Assembly (NCBI GenBank): GCA_025024175.1
Contig: QCXZ01000138.1
Coordinates: forward strand, 52,423,092-52,487,091
Reading direction: 5' to 3'
DNA length: 64,000 nucleotides
Source: Rhyzopertha dominica
Taxonomy: Eukaryota > Arthropoda > Insecta > Coleoptera > Bostrichidae
The position numbers were made by a program, and so were the translations under genes. Every line of letters starts with the position of its first letter. The first letter of the stretch is position 1. The notes beneath the pieces were generated by a model. It was not told the DNA's origin, did no database searches, and saw only the letters and a list, made by a program, of their open reading frames with translations. Below, in pieces: positions 25,801 through 37,961 of the stretch.

Positions 25801-28800
25801 ATTTTAGAAATCGGTAAATGTATGTATACTCCCAAAATTAAAATTCGCAAATATTCGCAGCTAACGCATTTCAAGTTTGAAAGTACAATCTTTTTTCTGT
25901 TTTCTAATACAAAAATTATTGCCCAATAGATATCAGAAGAATATTAAAAAAAAGTAATTTACAATTCTGTTAACAAAACGTTACCGAAAATTTTGTTACT
26001 TTCAAAAAATTCCATTTCTGTGTGAAAACAGATAAACTGACAATAAAGATTATTAAATTATGTAATACACATCTGTGGCAGAACAATCCATTTTACGAAA
26101 TTTAGCAAAGTTCATTACAGATTCACTAATTCACTTGTTGAAGTATAAGTTGACACGAAACGATAACAACATATATACTTGCCGTGCGCAATTGTCAACT
26201 TCTGACGAATTGCACCGCCATTTACTACCAAAAACATACAAAATATTCTGGTATCATACCAGAGATCTATTTTTGGGAGTTCGAGTTTGAGTCCGGACCT
26301 AAGCAAATTACTTTTTTAGTTTCAATTATCCTGCTAAATGGATAATTCGTTCAGACGAATGAAGCTTATGATCGATACATATTAATAATACAACACCTGT
26401 CTTTAATCATATTACTAAATTTATCTTTGGCAAAGTCAAATGCTGGTATTTCAACCGTTATGCAGCCTTCTTCAATGGCTTAACGGGTCTAACTAAACAA
26501 AAAAAAACCAGTTACACATAACTTAAGTATATTAAGTAGTGGTGTGGAAATTAATTTGTTTGTATTACATTTTTGATTTTGCTTAAGTTAAATTTGGTAC
26601 CTGTTTAAATAATTATGCATTGCTACTGCCTATTTCCCTGCGTTTCGCTTTGTTTAGGCTATGCACTTTTTTTTGGAACATTTATTTAATAAATTCCAAA
26701 TTTGTTTAACATGTCTTATTTATTATAATTTGTGTTGTAAGTTTAATGTGCAGTATGGACAAAAATAAGTGTGATATTAAATTTACTTTGCATTTACATT
26801 TGTTTAATTATTGGGGCCGGTTTGTCTTCTCTATTTTAAACCAAAATCAGCTCTGTTTTTTAAATCTAAACCAATCACATACCTCCATTTAATGTATTGT
26901 CGTGGTTACTAGGTTGAATTTAGCTAACGTCAACTTTAACAAAGTGAAGAGAACAAGGGCGGATCCAGAGGGGGGGTCATGGGGGTCATGACCCCCCCTG
27001 ATCCTGGGCTGGGTGAAGTTCAACCACTAATAATTTTTTCTAATGTAATTGATAAATCTAATAAAATAAATAGTTTCTATGATGGCGGACGCATACATGC
27101 ACGAACAGCACGCACTATTATCTGTTTTTAGTCAATAAACCACAACGTCGCAATTTATTCCCACAGTAACAAGCGGCAACATAGTTTTGGGGGGAAAATT
27201 GAATGACGCCGTTGGATTATTGGCAGTTTAGCTGTTAAGAACACGTTACTTTCGAAATGTTGGTGGAAGAGTATACATAAAAACAATGCTACTTCTAACG
27301 CTGTCATAGAAATCCCATTATTATACTAGTGTCATTCACTAGAACTGAGATATTTGATTCGGATCAAACCGTTCATTCAATCGCGTAGATCAAATCATTC
27401 AAATCGTTCATGCATCGTTACCTAAAACGAATTACCGAGCTGTAAGACCTGGTTAAAGAGAGCTGCAAAGTGCGCATTGTAACCAGTAACTGTAGCAGTG
27501 TTGCAGTGTTAACTTTTTTATTTTATTTACTATTGCTTTAACGATAAATATCATACCTAACAAATCAGTATGTATAGTGGAATTATAATGGTTTGATATT
27601 TGCTGATAATTATTATAGCTTTGTTTTAGTGATTGGTATTTACGCGTAATGTCGTAATTTTCCAGATAAAGCACTTTGGCGTAGATTTTTAAGTAGAAAA
27701 AAGGTAATTGAATGGTTTCTAATTTCTCCGTTTTGTTTTAAAATTTAACTCAGTTTTTTTTATAACTAGATCACATATTTGCATTACATATTTCAGAAAG
27801 TAATCGGGGTATCCAAACGATTTTAATACTTCTTTGGGATACAAAAGACAAAGCATATGTTTCGACGTCTATCCGTCCACGATAACATGGTACCGTTTAC
27901 TGTTTATTTTGGATTAGTTGCGGGTACAATTGCACACCGCAATTATTTAAAACAGGTTCGCATCATTCTCGTAGAAAACAGGTAAACAAATCTTACATTT
28001 CGCATTTCTCAATCGGCACAGGCAGGTTGTTCTTAATTGATTTAGGGTTCTTTATGAATCATGAACTGAAAGTGCTCTCGTCGTCTCGTCAACCGTAATT
28101 CAAGTTTGAGTGATTGATGCATTAGCTGTGAGTCAAATCAAACAAATCAAGGCATGAATCGTTAAAAACGAACGTCGATCATGAACGACCCAACTTTACC
28201 GGTACATTTTAAGTTTCCACGGCTTCCTATGCGCGCATTGTTTGCCAGTCGGAAGCCATATTGAATGACGTATGGAGGTTATCTTTTCTTCTTTTCTTTT
28301 AATTTTTGGCCCTGCCTATTTGGCACTTAGCTAGCTCAACAGTTTTTATTGCACTTTATTAACATATTACATTGTTAAATTATATAAAGGGACACTTGGC
28401 ACTTGGCAGCGCTGCCCACTAGATCACCGAGGCCGGCCTATGGAGGTTATGTTTTAATCTGTCATGCGTTTTACGTAGTGCTTTGATATCGCGTTCTCTG
28501 GATAAAAATGTTTTTGTAATTTCGCCAATAAAAACGAAAGCACAGCCAATAACTAATGAATGTCAACCCTTAGTGCCATACCTGTGACAATTTTGTTTAT
28601 TATTGACTGTTTTCAATATTACTCAAAACCGAATTCATTTCTTTAATGAGATAAAAAACACATAATTGCCAATTTCATTTGTGCACTCAATGAATTTCTG
28701 AGTTTTTGAACTGGACTCCACATTCACGGAAACATACCGACTGAAGTGGATTGAAGTCACAATTCGTTTCTTGAGAAGATGAACAGCGAAAAATTAATTT

Positions 28801-31800
28801 TATTTGATTAAAATTATTTCGACTTATAACAATAAAATACTATTTCTTTTTCAATTAGATTATTTTAATACTGCCCTGCTTAGGTGACCCCCCCCTGATT
28901 TGAAAGCTGGATCCGCCCTTGGAAGAGAAACCTGTGTTTATTTATTTTTTCTATCCGTAAATGTATTATTGTTAATTTTTGCAATTTAGCAATCTATGGA
29001 TCAAACTGTTAAAAACGGATATTTTATGATTAAAAGGTGTGGAAGAACCGTTTTTAATGTAATTAACTGTATATGGTTTTATTATTCCTTCTTAATGTCA
29101 CAATTCCACTACGCGCATGTAAAATTAAGACATTGAAGTTTGAAGCACCCTGTAGTAAGACACTTGTGTAGTTCTTATAGTCGTATGTAAGAGTTGTATT
29201 TAGCATTAATCCAATTTCTAACTAGATAAATATAAAAAAAACATGCAAACCGACCCTATTAAATAATATAAAAAATCCCTTAGATGAAATCATTCTTCTA
29301 TCAATACTTGACGACCATATTGGACTACAAACGCCTGAACTGTGAAGAAACAGTCGCCTGTGCCGAACTAAACTTAGTCATGTCACTATGCAAGCTACTA
29401 GAAATATTCGCAACTAAAGAGAATGGAATCAATCCGAAAGACGAGGACAACTTCGAAGACATGGCAAAACTATGGTTCCTATTTTGGTAAAATTCTATCC
29501 AAAAACCCTCAACTTCATTCTCACCGTTGAGATTTGCAGTATGATCTGGTCCATCTGTTGTACAGTGGATGAAGCCGGAAGAAAGAAGTTGGACGCATTT
29601 ATCAGAGAAAAGGAAGGCGTATTTCCATTGAAGGACACGATCTACGAGTACTACGTTGATGTCAGAAACAAGTGTTTCACACCATGGGAGGACAGGCTTT
29701 CTAACTCCTGGCGTTACGATTCCAGGTAAAACAGTTGATTTTTTGCTTTGGGAAATGTAACGCAGTCTTTCAGTCTTCCTTTCTTCCGAATCACCGTTCC
29801 AACGGTGGACACAGTTCGTTACCAGTTTGTCGTGAGTGCCCTTTTAGAGCAGGGTAATCCTGTGCTTCTCTGTGGTCCAGTTGGAACGGGAAAAACATCA
29901 TGTGCGCAGTCTGTACTGGCCGAATTGGATTCTTCTAGGTACACCGTGCTGAACATCAACATGTCCGCACAGGTAAGGTCGTAAAATATTGCTATTGTAT
30001 GTGTCTCCATTTCAGCGCTAATGTCTGTAAAATCGACTCCTAGGGCCAGGAGGTAGTCCGGGGTGATACCAGAGGTACCGCCCTAATCTTAGTAGTTGAT
30101 ATCAAGCGGCAAATCTGGTACTGCTACCAGTAAGTAACAAGAAGAATCGGTGTGAATTTGTGTGCCGCTCGCAACTCATTGAAATTTGTACAGACAGATG
30201 GGTGGACCAAGCAGGTATAAGCAAAAATAGCCCTTAACCCAAATGATTATAGGAGTTTAAATTGTATGAAGCATTTTGGAAACAGACATAAGTCTAACGT
30301 CCCCTAAACTGCAGTTCTCAAAATGTTTATCAAAGTTTTTGTAATTTCTCGTACGGAACAATTATAAGAAATTAAAATTAAAACAAAGATTAAATCCTCT
30401 AGAATATACAGATTTTATTAAATATATACAAAAATACAAAAATATATACAAAATAAAAATTTAAAAATCCTCGAAGGAGTCCGAATCTTCGTCCTCACTA
30501 TCCTCTGTGTTTACAGTAAAAATTAGAGGCCTAATTTCATCAATAATTATTTCTTGTTCTGACGAATTAATAATAATTTTTTCTGTGTGTTCCACGAACG
30601 ACACCCATTTTTCACTTGGAATTTGGTCCAAAGCTTCTTCCCACATTTTTAATACATCCTCTTCTTTCGAGCCTAACTTCGCAATGTTTTTGTCGAAATA
30701 GTTTTTGGCTACTCCCCATATCAGCTCAATAGGATTGAAATGACAATGATATGGGGGTAGCCTTAATATTTCATGCCCATATTGATGAGCTAATTCGTCA
30801 ACATAATACAAACATTTTTCGGTTTGGCCACTTTCTTTGGCCAATTTCAGTAAGTCGGATTTTAAATAGATATCTGCAGGTATGTGAACGTGGTGTTCAT
30901 TAAGCCATCTGATAATATCATTTTTTAGCCATGAACCAGTTGGCTGGGGGTTTTTTCTGCGGCTATGATATGAGGCATTGTCCAATATTATAATAGATGG
31001 CTCTTCAAGTTTTTTTAAAATAGACTCCTCAAACCATTTCTCGAAGAAAACGGCGTTCATGTTTTCGTGGTAGTCGTCTGACTTCTTGCCGCTTGCGAAA
31101 CACTGTCCTGCTTCCGGTATAAAACCCATCTTGCCCCCCGCATGCACAATAATGTAACGTTTTCCACTTCCACATTTCGTTGGTTGTTGGTAGCAACGCA
31201 CACTGTTGTCTTGCCAAGATCTCTTTTCTCCACCTTTACTAAATATCCAAGTCTCATCTAAAAAGACAAACGGTTTTGGGGACTCACTTTTTAAATTTTT
31301 TATATAGTTTCGAAGAAACTCGTGGCGTTTGGAAACAATGTGAGACATTTCACACAAACATTTTCTGTTTTGCGTTTTTTTGTAACGGAAGCGGTAAGTC
31401 TTTAGTTAAAGGAGCTTTTCGTTGTAAGGCCGGTTTATTTACAGATCCTAAGGAAAAATATATTATTACTAATTATTCTAAACCGCCTACAAAAAACTTA
31501 CCAGTATTTCGTTGAAGACGCAAATAATTTTGCACGGATGTAACACTAATGCCACATGCTACAGCAGTTCTTTCTTGCACTTTTTTAAAGTCAACAGGAA
31601 TTGCACCAGAAGCTTCAATACAACGTTTTTCGTTTGAAAAAAAATCGTGCACTTTTAACACCATATTACGACAACAGTCTTTTAATTGTTTATACAGGGG
31701 CTCTTGCTTTTCGAAAGTCACTTCCATATTTTACAATAACACGACTAACACTAACGAAAATTCAATCTGTTCTAAATGCAAGAGAAAGCGCTTTCTGTCT

Positions 31801-34800
31801 AAAAGTGCTACCGTCTTAAACAGGTATAAATTAGTTGCCCAGGTACTCTGGATAATTGTTATTTTCTCGGAAACTGTTGATGTTATTGTAATCAATAATT
31901 TTAAGAAACAGGATTAACTCGCAAACCTAGGTAAACAACCACCAATATAAATCTGAAATTACTGTATCTTTAAAATGGAATCATTTGTTTATGTTGTTAT
32001 ATTTAGATAGTTTTAAATTGTTATCAAAGCCGAGTTACAGAATACAAAATTTATATAAAATATTTGTAATGAGAAGTTATATATTTACGGTAAAACCAGG
32101 TTATCGGAAATCGGGTTAGCCGAAACGAAGACGAAAAACAAAATCGCCAAAATATCCGAAATTACACTTATCGTTCAGGAAAATTAGTCCCAAAAAAAGA
32201 CCGCATTGCCGAAAAAGTCGTAGAAAGTTGAAAATGTTTTTGATCGACTTTAAACATCCCAAATTTCAAATTTAAATGTAAGATTGTCACGTCGCGTCGA
32301 CTTTTTGCGACCGATTTTAATTGCACATCAAATACTAGTTGAAAAAACTGAAACTATCTCGAAATGTAATGCCTAATTCGGATGCAATTCAAGACGGACA
32401 GTCAAAAAGGCATCCAGCCGATATTATGTCTATGGCGCCGGACGGCATGAAGATTCTAGCGCGCCAAAAATAGAAAAATCAAAAATCGCTAAAAGTACTT
32501 ATTAGACCATGAATAGCTTGGTTAAAGTTTGATGTTGATTGTACTATTGCCGATTGAACCTGGGACTGACATTCACATTTAAACATTTTAGACGAGATAA
32601 AATAAAAACTATGATCAAATCAGAATTTAAGAGAAATTACAAAAACTTTGATATACATGTTGAGAACTGCAGTATACGGAATGTTGGAATGTTTGTTTCC
32701 AAAGTGCTTCATACAATTTAAACTCTTCTAATCATTTGGGTTAAGGGCTATTTTTGCTTTTACCTGCTTGGTCCACCCATCTGTCTGTACAAATTTCAAT
32801 GAGTTGCGAGCGGCACACAAATTCACACCGATTCTTCTTGTTACTTACTGGTAGCAGTACCAGATTTGCCGCTTGATATCAACTACTAAGATTAGGGCGG
32901 TACCTCTGGTATCACCCCGGACTACCTCCTGGCCCTAGGAGTCGATTTTACAGACTATAGCTTAATATGTGCAGGAATTATGACATGACCCTCGCATGTC
33001 ATTTATTTCAATGCATATAACATTCTCTTCTACTGTTATTATTTTCGGGGGTGTCATTCCGTGGCCCGAAGTTCCCTTCTGCTATAGACGTTTCGTTGCT
33101 CGTCGCAGACAGCATCTTCAGTGCACCGTAACCATGAATTTTTTCCAGACAACATCTAAAAACGTGCAAGACGCAGTCGAGAGTCGCATAGAAAAACGCA
33201 CCAAAGGCGTCTTCGTCCCCCCGGGCAACAAAAACATGGTCACGTTCCTGGACGACATGAACATGCCAGCGAAAGAAACGTACGGCTCGCAACCACCGCT
33301 CGAACTACTACGTCAGTGGATGGATTACGGATTCTGGTACGATCGACTCAAACAAACGCGGAAGTACGTCCAAAACATGTTGATTTTGGGCTCGATGGGA
33401 CCACCGGGTGGTGGCAGAAACGTCATATCCGAACGACTGCAGAGTCGCTTCAACCTGATCAACATGACCTTTCCCGATGAGAGCACGATAGCGCGCATTT
33501 TCGGCACCATGCTGGCGCAGCATCTCATCGAGTTCGATGAGGAAGTGAAGCTTGTGGGGATGGAAATTACCAACACGACGATAGATTTGTACCAGAATGT
33601 GATAGTGAAGATGCTACCGACGCCGACGAAAATACATTATTTGTTCAACTTGAGGGATATATCGAAAATCTTTCAGGGGTTGTTGAGGAGCCACAAGGAC
33701 TACGAAAATACCAAGTCGTCGTTGTTGAGACTCTGGATTCACGAGTGTTTCAGGGTCTTCTATGATCGTTTGATAGATGACAAGTAAGTTTACAACAAGT
33801 CGTATACGTCAAATCAGACCTAATCACATGGTGCCCCCTACTTAATAATAATTAGAAACACATATTTCGTATATAATTGTGAATTTCTGGTCCAACTTTA
33901 AAACTTTTAAATTATCACCCAGAATCGTGATTATTTATAAATTTTAATATCACAGAAATTAAGATTGCCAAAAATCTTAAAAAAGATTCTATTGTTACAT
34001 TTCGGCAGAATAAGCCATTTTCGAGAAAACCCCCTTTAAAAATTTTACCCAGCTCAGCAGGAGTTTTGCAACAAAAGTGTATTAAATAATTTTGACAATT
34101 TTTATGTTGTAAGATAATATCTCCTTGGAAAGATCGCTGTCTCTTGAAAACATTGACTAAAAATTATTAGACTGACGTTTCGATTACACCTGTTATTGAT
34201 ATTATCAAAGATTTTTTTATTTACGAAAGTACCCATCCCTGAAACGATAGACATCATCAAATCCAAGCTTAATAGCGATCCCCTAGGTGACCCGATAGCC
34301 AGATTATCTGAACATTGTTTAAAATCTACTTATTTCTTATGGAACGATAATTTTTATGAACAAAAACCAGGTTGTGCAATAGGTTCCCCTCTAAGTCCTG
34401 TAGTAGCCAATTTGTTTATGGAAAATTTTGATCAGGTAACGATAAGCAGTTTTCAGTCTAAACCAAATTATGGAATTAGAAAGTAATGGTAGTTTACCTT
34501 TCTTGGATGTCCAAATTTACAGAATAAACACTGGACAGTTAGCACACAAGGTTTACAGAAAACCAACACACACAGACAGATATTTACATGCCACATCTCA
34601 CCATCCTCCTTTTCAAAAGATAGTCTTATAAGGACGTTATTTGCTAGAGCACAAAGGATCTCAGACGAAAGTTCTTTACAAAAAGAAATATATCATCTTA
34701 AATCAGCGCTAGTGAGAAATGGTTATAGCAATAAGAATATTTGGTCAGTTTTTAATAAAAGTCAGCCAGGACAAAGTAAATTAAAGTTGAGTTTGCCTTA

Positions 34801-37800
34801 TGTACAAGGCCTTAAAGAGGATGCTTAAAAAACACGATATTTTAGTTGTTGATAGTACACATAATAATTTAGATAAAATTTTAAGTTCTACTAAAGATAA
34901 AGTACATTTAGAGACTGAAGGTGTTTACAAAATTACTTGTTCTTGCGGCAAGTGTTACATAGGTCAAACTAAAAGAAAAGTAGGTACGCGTTTGAAAGAA
35001 TACGTACGTGCTACTAGGCTGCAACAGATAGATAAATCTTCCGTAGCTGAACACTCATATTTGACTAAACACACGATTGACTTTGATAAAACAAATATTT
35101 TACATAGAGAAAAATATCACAAACGTTTAATAAAAGAAGCTATAGAAATTTGTAGGAATACTAATAATTTTAACAGGGATTGTGGAAATTATGAATAAGG
35201 TGACATTTGGAAGGCTATTTTGTAGTTATTTTTTACCAAATAGTTCGTGTATATCTAGTAGGTAGGTAGGTAGTTCCATTTTCGTCGTTTTATTTATTTC
35301 TTTTCAAAATTTTGTTTGAACTTGTGTCAGGCAAATATTGAGGTTCTTCGTCTTTGACAAAGATTACAGGTGTAATCGAAACGTCAGACTAATAATTTTT
35401 TGCCAGTGTTTTCAAGAGACGGCGATCTTTCCGAGGAAATATTATCTTACATTAGGACGCCGAAAGCAATTTTTACGTTGTGTTTTGAAAAACTTCGATT
35501 GTAACATTATTAGTTAAACTTAAAATTAAACTTAATTACTTCAGAGACCGAGAATGGTTCCTAAATCAAATGAACGAACAGTTAGGCAGACATTTCGATC
35601 TGACTTTGCACTCGTTGTGCCCGAATCAGGAATGTCCGACATTTGCCGATTTCGTAAATCCCTGGAACATTTACGAGGACTTGCAGGATGCCGCAGCGCT
35701 ACGAAAATACATTGAACTCCAGATGGAGGAGTATAATGTCTCCCCAGGAGTCGTCCGGATGAACCTGGTGCTTTTCAAAGACGCAATAGATCACATATGT
35801 CGAATCGTGAGAGTCATATCGCAGCCTAGAGGCAACATGCTGTTAGTGGGCATAGGTAAGAGGCGATAATTAAACAAATAGCCTTAGCCCTTTCTATATA
35901 CTGGGTGGGCCATATGTATATCAATCTTTCCTGGATTCTTATAAAGTCGATAAAAAATTTTGGTATTTTTAGGTGGCAGTGGAAGGCAGTCCCTTTCACG
36001 AATAGCGGCATACATCTGCGAATACGGAACATACCAGATAACCGTAAGCAAAAATTACAATGTACCGGAGTTCAAGGAAGACCTGAAAACGCTTTACGCG
36101 ATGACCGGAGTTGACGGTAAAGCTACAGCTTTCGTTTTCAACGACACTCAAGTCACGGACGAAAGTTTCCTGGAAATAATCAACAACATGCTGAGCAGCG
36201 GTGAAGTGGCAAACTTGTACAAGCCAGATGAATTTGAGGACGTCAGTTTCTAGGACAACTTCATCCCATCAGCAATTGTAAATACTCGACTATTTTTTAG
36301 ATCAAAAACAAGATCTACAACACGGCTCAGAAGGCTGGGATCATACCGACAAATGAGGCAATGTATGCTTTTCTGATCGAGAGGGTTAGGGCAAATATGC
36401 ACATAGTTCTCTGCATGAGCCCTATAGGTGACGATTTCCGAAATCGGCTTAGACAATATCCGGCTTTGGTGAACTGTACTACGATCGATTGGTTCTGTGA
36501 GTGGCCGAAAGAGGCTCTTTTGGAAGTGGCGATTAAGTATATTTCAGATGTCAACTTCGTCGCGACGATTACTGGTGAAAAAGCGGTGAGCTTTACTGAC
36601 AAGTTTCAGATTTGCTTACCGATTGCACGGGATATTCCACTCTAGGATTCCTAAGTTAAAAAGTTCACATTAAGAACAACCTTTGCGGGAAACGTTAACT
36701 TCCTGTGCAATCTTTTTGAAGAATTTCCTCCAGTTTGCTCTAAATTAGCTCTATTATTGAGACAGCTAGCTCCACCTAACTTGAAAAGCCTATTATTTCG
36801 GGTGGTGCTAAAACTTTCCTATAAGGTAACTTTTTAAATTTTTTAACGGCCCTATCTATTTTCTAATCTATTAGCTCATTACTGTATAAATTTTTATTTG
36901 CATTACGTAAGGTATGTTTTAAAATAGCATTAAATTTTGGGAACACTACAACAGGAGTAAAATTAAACCTCTGCCCTTATTTGATGCAACCATCGTATAC
37001 ACATATAATATACAATACAGTATGATTTTTTGAAAATAGCATATACCTTAACCTTAAAGAATTTAATCAAGATTGAGTTTATTTTGTTCAATAACACGTT
37101 TGTTTCAGCTACAGTATGATGCGTTTATTGGTTCCTTAGCGTTTCTAGAACAATGAGTAGATAGGTAAATAAACCATTAAATTTACATTTTTGACATCGC
37201 TTTGATTTAGAATGGGATATCCAGATTTAATTTAAAAATTTTGACTAAGTAGGTATATACACTCAAGTTTCATTAAAAGAAATATGTTATATTTACAACA
37301 GAATTTAGAGCGGTACCTACATGTTTATTTTTAATTTAGATTTCAGTAAAATTTTTCATCAGGTTGCGTGACATTTTGCTTGTAAAAATAACATCGTCAA
37401 CACTAATTCGAGTAGAAAAAAATTGTAAGAGTATGCCATGCCATTTATTATCACATACTTAACATAGTTTTAATTTTGAAGTGCTCATATGGCCAAAACA
37501 CATGCAGAGTTATCAAATATGATCATGCAAATTTAATACGACGTATTATTTATGAAGCACACAAATAATTTTGTATTGACAATAGAGGAATTAGACAAGA
37601 AAATTAAAAGCGGGCTAAAAATTAACTGCTGAAATGACTTATATTTTGACAATGTTAAACAAAGAAATAACTAACAGGTTCTAAAATAATGTGTAAGAAA
37701 AAGAGTAGTTTAAGCTTTGTTTTTATTATTTCATTTTTTTCACGAAAAACAGGTTTCAAGTAATAGTTGATATATGATATGGTATCTATATTTTATCTGA

Positions 37801-37916
37801 TACTCTGTAAATTGCGAATGTAAATAATTAACTATGAAAAGTCTAATATACAAGCTTAGACCGCTCATATAGACTTAGGTTTTTAGATTGGCCCGACAAA
37901 ATTGCGGATCTAAGTG

Positions 37917-37961
<45 letters not shown>

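Larger units (their letters stand above)
26811..28940 (+). repeat. MITE-like repeat, copy 2, split by the hAT insertion
   Basis: Left part 26811-26953; its right end continues after the hAT element at 28930. With the 1,968-bp insert and one 8-bp target copy removed, the repeat ends in agagaaacc, the inverse of its start ggtttgtcttctct (one mismatch). Same family as 6248-6395 and 52530-52675. Confidence 0.65.

Noticed and set aside
32996..33148. Plus-strand upstream extension of DNAH2 exon 25 with an in-frame ATG
   Set aside because: The family sequence begins exactly after the acceptor at 33148; the extension is intron.
37919..37957. AT run considered as a promoter or origin signal
   Set aside because: Perfect dinucleotide microsatellite inside an intron; nothing else suggests a regulatory site.
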